DNA of 64,000 nucleotides from Sparassis latifolia (taxonomy: Eukaryota > Basidiomycota > Agaricomycetes > Polyporales > Sparassidaceae): the NCBI GenBank assembly GCA_018466975.1, contig CM031559.1, forward strand, positions 1,488,001-1,552,000. Reading direction: 5' to 3'. Positions 23,750 through 38,649 of the stretch are shown piece by piece (within the stretch, counting starts at the first letter, position 1; the number at the start of each line of letters is the position of its first letter). Position numbers and translations under genes: made by a program. The notes beneath the pieces are model-generated. The model searched no databases and was not told where the DNA came from. It saw nothing but the letters and a program-made list of their open reading frames with translations.

Positions 23750-24292
23750 TCAAACAGGAATTGGTTCTGGTGATGAACGAGGAGTGGATGCAGGTCTCCC
23801 ATCAATGGTGTATCCGAGGATGTGCCCGATGTCTTCATCCCCATGCTCCCTCCAGATCTCTTGTGCTGTATGACTGACCGTACTGCGCATCAGAGACCAG
23901 ACTTGGTCAACTCTGGTTCGGGCTCTACTTGTCCTCTCCTCTGCTGTGATGAGCTCTTGTCTGGCCATCTGCATCCACTCGACCATTTCTAATGCTCGTT
24001 GCATAGAAACCACCGCTTGTCGATCTTGCGGGTGATTCCATAGGGCGACGAGAATATCTGTGAAGTTGACAGGGATGCGGATGGCAGAGATCAGATGTGT
24101 AGCAAATTCTTGTTCGTCTGATGCGTGACTGAGTTCGATCGAAGGTGAAGGCGATGAAGCATGGATGAAGGGTGTCTGTGTTCGGAAGGGTATTCCATTG
24201 ACAAGCGTAGGTGATGCGGGGATGCTCATAATTGTAGAAGCGACTTCAGCGAGTATGTTGTGAACAAGGTCGTCTATAGCAGAAGTGGGCAT
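23750..24292 (-). CDS. Post-pol ORF of the gypsy element (180 aa)
   Basis: The ORF begins MPTSAIDDLVHNILAEV and ends SSPEPIPV at a TGA. The first third is Pro/Ser-rich, while the second part (NHPQDRQAVVSMQRALEMVE and AEERTSRARTRVDQVWSLM) looks helical and may form a coiled coil. It lies on the coding strand between the integrase and the 3' LTR, where most fungal gypsy elements have no gene. The nucleic-acid-binding knuckle at 23568-23606 may be its lost C-terminus, in which case the protein would look gag-like. I cannot assign a family. It overlaps the preceding hydrophobic ORF by 47 nt. Confidence 0.5.
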   Translation of the reverse strand: MPTSAIDDLVHNILAEVASTIMSIPASPTLVNGIPFRTQTPFIHASSPSPSIELSHASDEQEFATHLISAIRIPVNFTDILVALWNHPQDRQAVVSMQRALEMVEWMQMARQELITAEERTSRARTRVDQVWSLMRSTVSHTAQEIWREHGDEDIGHILGYTIDGRPASTPRSSPEPIPV

Positions 24293-24527
24293 TGATGATA
24301 CGTTGTTTTCTCCTCCCTTTATACCTTTCGGTCATTAAGGGATCACGGTTATCTGTGATGTGAAATAGAATGTCGTGGATGTGGGTGACAATCAAATAAA
24401 TGAAAATCCATTGGGCGATAAAGAGTATTCCCACGGAGATAAGAACTGCCTGGTCAGTTCCAGGCATTGTTCTGATCACCCCAGCCATTAGCGTGTGGGT
24501 TGTCTCGTGTGAAGAGTGTGTGTTCAA
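24246..24527 (-). CDS. Post-pol ORF with one predicted membrane segment
   Basis: A 93-aa frame with a strongly hydrophobic stretch (AVLISVGILFIAQWIFIYLI) about residues 27-46, preceded by a Ser/Thr/His-rich N-terminal part and followed by a basic C-terminal tail (KGRRKQR). This layout resembles a single-pass membrane protein. It follows pol by about 120 bp in the same orientation. An envelope-like role would be speculative; a leftover of a captured host exon is equally possible. Confidence 0.4.
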   Translation of the reverse strand: MNTHSSHETTHTLMAGVIRTMPGTDQAVLISVGILFIAQWIFIYLIVTHIHDILFHITDNRDPLMTERYKGRRKQRIINAHFCYRRPCSQHTR

Positions 24528-24546
24528 CGAGTCATCTGATAAGGAT

Positions 24547-24630
24547 TCAGTGGATGATCCAAAGAAAAGCGAGGGTTGTGCAGTGGAGGACGATTAGGAA
24601 GATGACGAGAAAGGCCGTCGTGGTAGTCAT
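24547..24630 (-). CDS. 27-aa hydrophobic micro-ORF
   Basis: It starts 18 nt after the integrase stop and reads MTTTTAFLVIFLIVLH and on to a TGA after LWIIH. The composition is that of a signal peptide or signal anchor. Its frame differs from the membrane ORF that follows, so the two would need a splice or frameshift to be one protein. Chance is a fair alternative for so short a frame. Confidence 0.25.
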   Translation of the reverse strand: MTTTTAFLVIFLIVLHCTTLAFLWIIH

Positions 24631-24647
24631 TCCAGTTTCCTCATCCT

Positions 24648-28469
<3,822 letters not shown>

Positions 28470-28516
28470 CGGTCCATGCGTTACTAATGGCCATCATTTC
28501 AAAAACCCAACTGGGT

Positions 28517-29818
28517 TCATTCTTCATCAGTCATGTCGTTGAAGACATTTTGCACATAGGCAATCTCTTCCTCTCTGGTTTCTTCCTTCGGCATCTCCTT
28601 CTTCTGTATGAGGTCTTCTCGCATCTTCTTGATCCATGTGTCTCTGTCCAACCCGGGCTGTATCATTCTAGCATGGATGAAACTTCCAGAATGGGGGTGG
28701 AATTGTCTGTCATTGGCTATATGGCCCTTCTTTTCGCATAGGAAACATAATCCTTCTTTCATTCTCTTCTGTTGCTCATCTGGGGATAAGTGCGAGATAT
28801 TGATACGATCAACATCCATAGCATTTGGATCCTTCGTAGAAGTTGAGTAGTAGGGACGATGGGTAGATCGGCCTTTTCTTCGTGTCGTCGTAGTGGCTCC
28901 TCACTTGAAGATCTGAGCAGATCTCCATTGGTTGTCAAACTGCGAGGCATATTTGTACCACTTGTCAAGTGTCTTGGGCATGCTTTCCATCCCATATATC
29001 CTTTGTCGGAGTGGGTTATTAAGCCCCCACTTGAAATACTCGATATTTCCGGCATCCTCTAATTTCGCCTTAGATTCAAGTGATTGGAATTCGGCAATGT
29101 AGTCGTCCACGGTACGAGTCCCTTGCTTGATGTTATGCAGCAAGGTACAAGCGGTTTCTTCAATATTTTCATCGCCAAATGCTTTGTTCACATCTGTAAT
29201 GAACTCCTTCCAATCTCCGTAAGATAGGAAGTTATCATCAGTGAGTTTCATTTCTATGAAACTCTGTGCCCATGACCCTGCTGTCCCTCCTTGCATGTGT
29301 GACAGCACAAATGCAATCTTCTGATTGTCCTCTTGGTAGATATGGCTATTCCCGGCCATGTAATTCTTGCATTGGTTTATAAATTCCCTAAGCTTTGAAC
29401 GGTCTGAGCCGTTGAAGATTTCGGGTTTTCTGAAACCAAGTTCCTTCTGGCTGACATGGTGACAATCTTCATCCATGGTAACTGTAGCCATCGGTAGAGC
29501 GTAATCGGGTACGATTGGTGCAAGAGTTGGTTGGAGTATGGGATCCTGGACAGGGAGGTTCCAAGGGGCATCTGGTCTTTCTCCTGGATAAGAGATAGGT
29601 ATGCCACTGTCTGCGATGTGTGATAGTACGAGCCCTCCAACGTTATGGGGTAGGGCTGCTTCGTAGTCACCACTTGGGTGATCAATGTGTTGATCTGGTC
29701 TGATGAGTAAAGGTCGTCCGTTTAAAATGTGTACGTTCCTCTGTGCATCCCACTCTGCCTGAGATAAAAGGAGATCGATGTACTGCCTGGGAAGAGCAGT
29801 CGGTTTGATGTAGTTCAA
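28517..29818 (-). pseudogene. Ty3/gypsy Gag with one nonsense mutation
   Basis: The frame starts [18 protein letters not shown]. The capsid-like retrotransposon gag region is visible around [33 protein letters not shown] and [19 protein letters not shown] at 28901-28903 ([18 protein letters not shown]) interrupts it. The same frame then continues through a basic stretch to [13 protein letters not shown], a zinc knuckle whose fourth ligand (normally Cys) is replaced, and ends at 28517 with NDMTDEE. The stop is best explained by CGA to TGA. Gag would package the element RNA in cytoplasmic particles. Including the broken codon it is about 430 residues, a normal length for the family. Confidence 0.88.
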
Positions 29819-30189
29819 AGCCAGCGTGGATAAATTCTTCTGTGTGGCCTATGTCTACATGTTGACTGCACACCATCCTCAACTAAGTGGGTTCGTTCGT
29901 CGTTGGCTAACAAGCCCGTAGAGTGTCTTCTATCTTCAAACTGATACACCTATTTGCTGATTGCTCGAGTGATTACCTCAGCCTCCTCGGCCTATTGGTC
30001 TCTCGGACAGACCTCTCTCCGAAGATGAGTGATCAGTCTATCCCTTCAGCTGCCTCGATTACAAAGTAATCTCAAACGGTGCTTTAGCAATCGAATCGGG
30101 TGTATCGTTTAGTCTTCAAGGTTCGGTCCGGTCAGTAGTTCGTTGTTAGACTTTGGGAAGTCACAGAGAGTAATGAGATCTCGACCTAA
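29819..30189. other. 5' leader of the gypsy element
   Basis: This is the untranslated stretch between the 5' LTR and gag. Next to the LTR the minus strand reads TTAGGTCGAGATCTC. It does not begin with TGG, so the usual tRNA CCA-end primer binding site is not obvious. Confidence 0.6.
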
Positions 30190-30830
30190 TGTTACGCGGC
30201 AGTGAAACACAAGCGTCAAGTCAAGTCGTCACGAGACAAGGTCTTAGTCTAAGACACAAGTCCGTTCAAGAGACACTTCTGGCAATGTCCTCGCACTGAA
30301 GGTCGATCAGAGTTTGTTCTTATGACTCGCAGTAGCTGTCTGCTACTAACGGTCAATCTCAGTCAAAGGCAAGTGAAAAACTGGTTTAATGGTAACCAGG
30401 TCGAGATGGGGACCCAGCTCGATGAGGTCGTCTACTTATACAAAAGGTATCCACAGTACGACACAGTAATACGAGATCGTTCATTGGCTAGATAAGATGA
30501 AACGATGTCTGGGCAAGGTAACAGCGAGGAAGTAATATGTATGGGAAAGCTGAGTAAGATCATGAGAGATAATCAGTACTAATGGGAATAACAAGTTGTG
30601 TGTCAGAATAAGGTAAAAATGAGGCATGCATGCACATCTTGCATGTGTGATAAGAAGAAGGTCCGGAGTTGGATCCGGTGTAATCCTAGACTAGGGGTTC
30701 TGGTTATCTGGATAGAGAATCAGAGGTTGTGCTCTGATGAGTCACGTGTTAGATCACGTGGTCTGGTAATGTAAAGGGAACAAAGAAAAGTAAAGGAAAA
30801 GACATGCCATAGTTAAGGAGCATTGTAACA
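30190..30830 (-). repeat. 5' LTR (641 bp, intact)
   Basis: It begins TGTTACGCGGCAG and ends GCATTGTAACA (plus-strand reading), with 6-bp inverted termini TGTTAC/GTAACA. It is followed by the target duplication GGCTA. Differences from the other LTR are almost all C/T and G/A transitions. Confidence 0.95.
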
Positions 30831-30835
30831 GGCTA

Positions 30836-31172
30836 AGGATGCAGCTGGTGTGAAGGGTAAACACCATAAGGCTAGCCCCAAACATGTGTCATCCGATGAG
30901 GATGTCATGCCTCCTCGCAAATTGATCTCAAGCCAGCACTGTTCATAAGGGAAAGAGTTCTCACTCGGCGCCACTGAAACGGTGTCGCAAAGAGTTCTCT
31001 TCCAGCAATAATATTGAGGTGATCGATGACAGCCCAGACAATATGCCACTAAAGGCTCAGCGTGGTACCAAATAGCTTGCTGCTGTGCCAACCTCTCATG
31101 ATCATGCTGTTCATTGTACTGCTGCACACGCAGTGGCAGATGTGATACTGATTGTTACAATGACTGAGGTAC
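30836..31172 (+). pseudogene. Older ORF split by the gypsy insertion, right half
   Basis: The frame continues from 16188 as KDAAGVKGKHHKASPKHV and SSDEDVMPPRKLI, then meets a stop. A +1 frame then reads KGKSSHSAPLKRCRKEFSSS and NIEVIDDSPDNMPLKAQRG. A GTACGC near 31170 could be a splice donor (after IVTMTE). The Lys/Ser/Asp-rich composition suggests a nuclear linker region. It belongs to the same unknown protein as 15543-16183. Confidence 0.5.
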
Positions 31173-32649
31173 GCGTAATCGTTCTAGTTGGACTCTGGAT
31201 GTGACGAGAAATTGCCCCAAGAAGCTGTGAGAACAAAATTTCAATACAAAATTTGTATGGAACACCTAGAGTTAGGGTCCACTCTGGTAACAAAGTTACT
31301 TACTGCTCTGCTTACTTGTCTACAATTTGCATTCAGTCGGACTGTGAAATTTTTGTATTAAAAACCAGCGCGACTTGCCCCAACATTGCCCAATATAGCT
31401 GATAAGATCTTTATCTTATCTGTTCGCCTCACTACTTACTCTTCTGACACTTTTCTTCACTTTATAGTCATCTGTAAATTTTCACTCTATACTTTATATA
31501 ATAGTTTACATCATAATATAGCAGAGGCCCTCCGGGCAGACCTGACCACGAGAGCATGAATTGATGAGAATAATTGGCAACTGAAATTTCTTTAAAAGGG
31601 TGGTTAAAAGCACACCTGCAACTGAGTGCTACAACTTTGCTGTGATGACTGTATCCAGTTGAAATCCCAATAAGAAATCAAAAATTGTGATGAAACTCAA
31701 GACCTCTCAAACAACTTAATGGTGTGCATGCAGTCTCATATGCATAGGTCTTGTTCACTCTTCTGCTGTCAACCTGCAGTTGACAGCTTCTGGGCTTGCA
31801 TGAAACTCTGAGACAATACTTAGGTGGAATGCCTGATAGTTGAGCAGTGAACACCCACCACTACAAGGTAATAGCCCATCTAGCAAGGTACTCAAGTATA
31901 TGTACTGAGATAATGGATGTGCAAAAGTCTTTTGTGAACTTACTGTGGGCTCTGGAATGCATTGTGTCAACCAGGACTGAATAATTTCCATAACAGGAGA
32001 CTCTAACATGGCTAAACTGGTTTCAAGACCTGTACCACTTCATGGTCAGGAATTCATGATCAGGAATACCAAGTCAAAGGAAATAAAGGAAAAACACCAT
32101 ATTGAAAGTTGAAAGTACCATCTAGAGGTCTCGGAAGCAAAGCCAAACATCGCTTACCATAAAAGGTGATTTTTACACAGTTAAACGGGAATACTGGTTA
32201 CAAGACCTATACCACTTCGTGGCCAGGAATATTTTGCTTCTGCTATTTAGCTATTGAATTATCTTTGATCCTCTGAGTTTATACGCACTTCAGGCATGTA
32301 GTTACAGTATTCTAGTCACTGTTTGTATAATCAAAGCTTGGACGATATGATAGTAAAATAAAGCATAAAAAACTACACATATAATAGCCTGAAAACACAT
32401 CTTTTACTAATAGCAAGACATTCCTACATACCCTTGGCACCATGGGACAACTAGTAATACTGGGATATAAATATCAATACCCTATTACTATAGGATATCC
32501 CATATAGTAATTTCATATAATGCCCTTGGACAGGCTCTTAGCTATAACACACTATAGATTATGTTAAAGCTAAGAGCTAGATCAGAAGGGTACTCTAAAG
32601 TGTTTATAAGTGCTACATGCCTTTGCATAATACTTACTACTGGACAAGC
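31173..32649. other. AT-rich spacer with small repeats
   Basis: No gene is seen. The segment ACTGGTT..AAGACCT.TACCACTTC occurs twice (near 32018 and 32192). A hairpin-like pair GGCTCTTAGCT and AGCTAAGAGCT lies at about 32533-32580. Confidence 0.5.
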
Positions 32650-35132
32650 ATGTGCAGGAATCTTGAGGAATGTCACATTCTCTCGTATTGAATGTCAATA
32701 AAACAAGTTTTGCACAATAAAGGCTGCTAGTCCTCTTCACCTCCTGCCAGGCTCTGATGAATAGGACATATCAGTAGCCTTGAATTTGATCAGGCTGCTG
32801 CCAGAAGATGAAGGGTATGATTATATTCTCTTTATCACTGATCACATTCACTCTGATGTGTGCATTCTGTCAAATTGCATGAACATCACTGCCTCAGAGC
32901 TCTCTGTATTATCCTTTAACTAGTGAGACTATGTCAATGGCATGTTATTCAACATCATCTCTGATCATAACAAATTGTTCACTTTCTGCATCTGGACCAA
33001 GGTGCATAAGCTCACTGGGTAAAAACTGAAGCTATCTACTTATCATTATCATATCAACAGTCTTAGTGAATATACAAACAAAACTGTTAATCAGGCTTTA
33101 CGCTATCATATCCATTGAACCCAGTGTGACTGGGTTCTGTGTGCTATTTTACAAACACTTTGACATAATGAATTTGCTTAACAGATTTACTGATTTCTTT
33201 AATTTCTAACTTAAGACTTGAGTGATCTCCCTGCCTCATTATCCTGTCATATCAAATGCACTCTCTGACATCTTTTCAGAATCACTTGTGCACCTTGCTA
33301 TCAACATAATGGTATCCATTGAGCTTGACATGGGTGAGGTATGAGATAATATGATGCAGGGCAAAATATGTTAGGTGCGCTTCACCAATGTCACATGTGG
33401 GCCCAATAATATTTTTACAGTGAGCAACAAGATTTGACTCTTTATCTTCCATCACTAAACTACCTTCAAAAAGAAGAGATTCTATCAGGCAGCAAAGTTC
33501 TCACAGTGAGACAGTCCCTTCACAGTGAGACAGTCCCTTCACAGTGAGACAGTCCCTTCACAGTGAGACAGTCCCTTCACAGTGACAGTTACATGCCCTG
33601 AAACTTCAAACTGTACTCTGCTGCTTCCTAACAGTCTCCACACTTTCTTCACCTTCCACGCATCTGAACTGAAGTGACATAAATATAATGATCCCCTCTT
33701 ATTCTCCAGCAGCAAACTTAAACATCCAGGCCCTGTACTCTCTGCAAAAGATTTGAAAGAATGCACAGTCAACAAGATCCTCGACTCCTACTTGGCTGTA
33801 AATGGCAATTCCTTATTAGATGAGCTGAGTATGACTCCAAAGACAATTATTGGCTACTATGTCATGACTGCAAAGACTGCACAGCATTGGATGTTTAGTT
33901 GACTTAGAGTGGTAATGGTCTCACTCAATAGCTTTTTCTCACAGGGTTTTGATGCACCAATTTGCAGGCTGTTCCCTTGGTGCTACAAAGTACTTTCTCT
34001 TACTTTCCTTTTATCTTATTCCTTGCTCACATTCATTCTCTTTACCTCACCCCATGCTCCTTCTTTAATTACACAGAGGATGTAAGGATGTAAGCCTGCT
34101 GCTTATGACACATGGTTACTCATCATATTGTACCTTATTTGTACTACATTGAAGCCACATTGACTTTATCCTGTGGATCTTTCATCATTATCTGCTCTCA
34201 CTCTCTTATTATTTCTTATACCTAAATCTAGCCATCTCCTTCTACCTTGCTTATTTAATACATGCTCATCTAGTTCAGTTTAGTGTGATCCTCATCTCTG
34301 AGTTTTCACTGTCTGGTCACAACTCTGGGCAGTGTTTCAATTTGTCAGCTAATCTAACTCTAATTAAATAAAAATTAATGAGATATCACACTGTCTTTAG
34401 AAGTTGTACAACCACTATTAATAAGTTTTGTCACTGCTTTCTTTTCAGACAGATGTACTAAAGGTGGATAGAGTTCAAAATATGTGATCATATTACAAAA
34501 TACACAACATTTAGAATCTTTCATGTGATGTCTAATTGGACACAGTATGAATATTTGCTAAACTTGAGAAGATTTAAGTATCTCAAAAATTAGTAAATTA
34601 CTGTAGTTTAGCCCAGCTCAACAGAAATAACTATTAGCCTTGTGAATAGTGCAGATGCTAATAAATTTATACAAAGTATATTCAGAGCTAATTCCTCTTG
34701 AGTGCATAACTATGATTTTTAATTAACTACAATTTCTTCAGCATTCATGCTAAGATCATATCCAGTTACTTCATTTTTAAGATTAATTTACTTTAGCTTA
34801 TTACTGATGCCATAAGTAGCTCATGTCAGAATTATTATTACAAGAGTGAAGTAATCTTATTTTATTTTCTGGTCTGTAGCAGCTTAATTTTTTCAAAAGT
34901 ATGAGTCTTATACATACTATTTAAATTAATGTTCCCTTCTTATTTTCAGCACTCTGTGACAACTGTCTCATATTTTATTGTAATAAAATTCAAATAATAA
35001 TCAAAGCTTTAGTACCCTGCTAATACTATACTATTTTGACCAACTGTTTACACACTGTGACATGTGACCCTCAGTTTGGCCAGTTCAACAGCTCAGAGAT
35101 TACTAAGACTGGGAACAAATGTCTCTTACTAT
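32650..35132 (+). pseudogene. Decayed Ty3/gypsy integrase-chromodomain relic, copy B
   Basis: It is nearly base-for-base the same as 9769-12231, including its stops and the motif FTFHASELK near 33645. The few differences are single substitutions, one extra C in CCCTGCC, and one extra 19-bp minisatellite unit. The coding damage is shared, so decay happened before the two copies separated, or the two are the same locus assembled twice. Copy B continues to the right into AT-rich DNA where copy A meets the N gap. Confidence 0.75.
33503..33594. repeat. 19-bp minisatellite in relic copy B
   Basis: Four full units of TTCACAGTGAGACAGTCCC type plus a partial one, against about three in copy A. Confidence 0.85.
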
Positions 35133-36172
35133 AAATAATAACACAAATAATTATACATCATTTAAATGAAGTAGCATTGACACTTAAAAGACAATAGAGT
35201 AAAGATTATTTTGTAGCAAGAAGCTAGACATCAAAACTGCTCTGAAGTCAATATAAGAGCAAAATCAATAAAAACTCCGAGTCACATTCAAGAAAAATTA
35301 TAAGTTAGGTTTATCAGAAAATAGTAGGAGCTAGGCCCAATAGAAATAATATAATCCAGATGGACTGAAAAAGATGTCAGGCAAGCTCAATAGAAAAACT
35401 TTGAGTTAGGCTCAAAAGAGATGAATTATCTTAGTATAACACTCAAATACTCACAAAGTGAACAAATAAAATCTATGTATATTTAAATTTAATGAGTCTG
35501 GCTCATATAGTTATTAGCTCAATATAAACTTATAGTGAGTGCAGCTTTATATATATACGTCTCAGGGACATGATGTTTATTTTATGCTGATATATTTAGC
35601 CAGGAGATCTACTACATTTTACAAAGATTGAGACTAGCTCAACATATTTATCTTGATAATATGATGTTTATTTTATGTGAATATATTTAGCCAAATTATA
35701 TAATATATTTTATAAAATGAGTTAGTAATTATAGACTCCTATTGTCTATCTTAGGAGCTGGGCTCAATAAAAATATATAAGCTCAGCTCAACAGGAATAT
35801 ATAAGCTAAGCTTATCAGAAATATAGGAGTCAAGAAGCTTAGCTCTGATTACATGATTGGCTCATACAATCTAATAACTTGCTGAAAGTAGGCTTTACTC
35901 AAACTATCACAAACTGAACAAATAAAATTTACTCATATTTAAATTCAATGCTCATGCTGTTATTTTTATAAGTTTAGCTCATGCTGTTAATTTTAAAGAA
36001 CTTATTTTCTCTTGTATTTGGTGTTTGATATTAGCCTCTACTAATACATTCTTTAGACATTGAAAATATATCCTAGACTCTTTTACAGTTTTTTGACCAA
36101 GCTCAAATTCGTATAAAGTAAATTTCTAATGCTAAACTCAAGCCTAATCATGTGGACCCCTGGAAAACTCAC
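35133..36172. repeat. AT-rich degenerate repeat DNA
   Basis: It contains AATATAAACTTATAGTGAG (also near 9540) and a two-copy motif TGATGTTTATTTTATG...ATATATTTAGCCA (35570 and 35660). No gene is present. It ends against the splice donor of the exon at 36173. Confidence 0.6.
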
Positions 36173-36661
36173 CTGAAGGTCATTCCGGGCCTTCTGTGCT
36201 GTGGTGGACAGACTATGTTTTGTGCCCAGCAGGTCCTCGGCATCCTCGTCATCACTCGCATCTTCTTCTGTCATCTCGGACGTCTCGTCTTCAAGCTCTG
36301 GCCACTTCTTACCACGTCCACCCTGTTTCAAGGCTTTTCGCTTCGCTGCTACACCCTTTCCACGGATAGCCATAGCACCCCGTTGGGCTGTACTGGACTT
36401 GTTACTCCAGGGTACGCCATCTTCACTTTGTTCAACCCTTTCTAAGCGTTGACTAAAAGTATCTTGCTTCTCGTGTAAGGCCTGAATTGATGACGTGATC
36501 GAGATCAAGGTCACAGCATCATCGGGAGCAGGGCTGGAGGAGGGCATATGTGTGAGGGTATTAGCAATGGCGCATGAGTATTCTGGAGACATGTCATGGG
36601 AGCGATGCAGCGTGTCTGGTGGGTGCGTCTGCAGACGCGGCTCATTAGGGTGTGGATACAT
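36173..36661 (-). CDS. Unknown TE-associated protein, candidate exon 1
   Basis: A 163-codon frame starts MYPHPNEPRLQTHPPDT and carries a short coiled-coil-like helix (SIQALHEKQDTFSQRLERVE), then basic AIRGKGVAAKRKALKQGGRG and acidic WPELEDETSEMTEEDASDDE. It ends AQKARNDLQ exactly at a GTGAGT donor (36172-36167). The exon length is a multiple of three. The next in-order minus-strand acceptor with a matching continuation is at 9283, giving NDLQ-NRVTVKFRGICG, so the pieces at 36173-36661 and 8103-9282 would make one protein of about 521 residues. The intervening 26.9 kb is nested transposon DNA. Function unknown; a DNA-binding or transposon-accessory role is only a guess. Confidence 0.5.
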
Positions 36662-36937
36662 TGTGGGCGAGCTGCGGTGACATGGTGGGTTTCTAGTATC
36701 TTAAGGGTCCTGATTATTATTGAAAATACCTACTTTTGTGGTGGTACAGAGACACTCTCATGACCCGTAGCGGCTGCATTTCGATCATGTGGGCTGCCGT
36801 TGTAGCAAGAACATCTAGTAAGTGGGTTATATGCGCATATAGTGCAGAAATGTTAACTTCTTGTTATATTTCTTCTTCTTCTTCTGCATGTGGATGTGCT
36901 CTGAAGTACCATGCATACCTCCAGGATCCACAAACCT

Positions 36938-37102
36938 CTACACCAGTGGGTATGGCTCGCCTCGGGGCCCGTTGCTCCAGGACCCATTTAGCAGCCGGGG
37001 ATCAAGTGGCGGTGCATGAGGAGGAAAAACTGCTCTCTGTGCCTCACTCATGTTCTTCCAAGCATCATGAGGTATGAATTCTGGTCTTCGAGGGTCATCC
37101 AT
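36938..37102 (-). pseudogene. Short ORF remnant
   Basis: A 54-codon frame reads MDDPRRPEFIPHDAWKNMSE and later FPPHAPPLDPRLLNGSW, stops at a TAG, and continues in frame as RFVDPGG. The Pro-rich, ordered composition looks like genuine protein sequence. A Ser/Arg/Pro-rich stretch lies upstream in other frames. I do not recognise it. It is on the same strand as the exon at 36173-36661 and may be part of the same degenerate element. Confidence 0.3.
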
Positions 37103-38098
37103 GACAGCGACGGGGTGCAGGAGCAGCGGGGACGAGAGGGGGAAGGGGAACGCGAGCGGGTACTGGGGGATGCGACGAGGTCACGTGGATTAGAATACCT
37201 GTCAAATGTCATCTCATTCTAGGTGCAATTATGAGACATCTACCATCCTAGTCAAACATGTAGGAGATCATAAACTTGCAATTATTTGTATTTCAACTAG
37301 ACTAACAACTGAAGGTATACAAAGCTCAACTACAGCTCCAGAAGAGGGCGCGAATGCCCAGTCTATTAAGATGTACTCAGACATAGCGCGAATTATTTGA
37401 GGCTAGATTATGCAACATATTTAAGATGCTGCTAATGGTGAGTATATTGTCTCGTTCCACATATTCCTACTAAGACTACATGGTCGTTCAACGGAGTGAA
37501 TTATGAGCTTGAGTTCCAAGACAGTACATAGGAGACACATGTAGGGATATTAGAGGAATAGAGTAGTCGAGGCGTCGGGGTTAGCCCAGGCGTTGAATAC
37601 GTGCTCAACCGCGTAGATAGGTTTTTCGTCTTTACTTTACTCGCTGAAAACCTGCCGTCCGAATATACTCGGTTCAGTGCATTTCCCGCGACTTAAGGAC
37701 CACCAAAGGCCGCAAAAGCCTTATACTACGCCGTTGGTATCATGTCGTCCATTTCTTGGTACGAGACGTTCATGACTTTTGGGCCATGTTCTCTAGGTCT
37801 GATCCCTCACTAATGATTAGACCCAGAACTCGAGAGAAGTGTCATCGAAACAGCGACATTACCTGGCATAATACTCGAGCATTATTCAACGCTCTTCTGA
37901 CCCTGCACGAACCATGATCAAGCGTTCCACGACTATTAAGGCCTTAGTTGTCGCCCGCCAATTGCATCGGGGAGATTTGGTATTGACGTTGCATGGTCGG
38001 TCCTCAACTTGGTGCGTTCTACATCTAATACTCCAGCGGGAGCAGATTCCTGGCACCCACAAGTCGCGTCGCGATCACGGGACTCACTGTGTGGCGTC
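37103..38098. other. Intergenic stretch
   Basis: No supportable gene. Small frames here have no recognisable motif. Confidence 0.4.
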
Positions 38099-38108
38099 GC
38101 TTTTCAAT

Positions 38109-38528
38109 AAGGGGTATGCATAATTCGGATTCTAGACACAGGGTCACAAAATCCGGTTAAGCCCCCAGGACCCCCTCCCCGTGGGAACTTTTCACGGTCC
38201 ATATATAGAAGGCACCTGCCATATAGAGATGGTAATCCTAGGCTTACGTGATGCAGGTCACCTTGTATCGTTGTGACCCGACATCACATCTGGCAGCGCC
38301 CGTGCCCGCCGCCACCTCCGAGCAGCCCACCCCTGCAAGTTGCGCAAGTACTCCGTAGGCCATCATCAAGGTGCCTTTCAGCTACTGAGTGTATGGTTTT
38401 ACTACAGGAGACCCTTACTTACCTCCTGCCGCCCATTTCATAAGTAAAAATAATTCTCAGTTAAGGACCTCGGAGCCCCCCCCCTCCCCCCTACCCTGTG
38501 TCTCGGAATCTGCCGGTGCATACCCCTT
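38109..38528. mobile_element. 420-bp MULE-like MITE
   Basis: Terminal inverted repeats begin AAGGGGTATGCA on both ends and continue with GGATTC..GACACAGGG-type similarity for about 35 bp. Direct repeats GCTTTTCAA flank it at 38099-38107 and 38529-38537 (10 bp if the T/C mismatch at the last base is allowed). A 9-10 bp duplication is typical of Mutator-like elements. No coding capacity. Confidence 0.85.
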
Positions 38529-38649
38529 GCTTTTCAACGAATAATAACCTCACTCCGCCTTGACAGCATACCGCCACGGTGCTATTGCTAGAGTCCATTA
38601 CCATCTCCTACATCTGCACTGTCTTCCCCACTCTTTGAAGTTTTTCATT

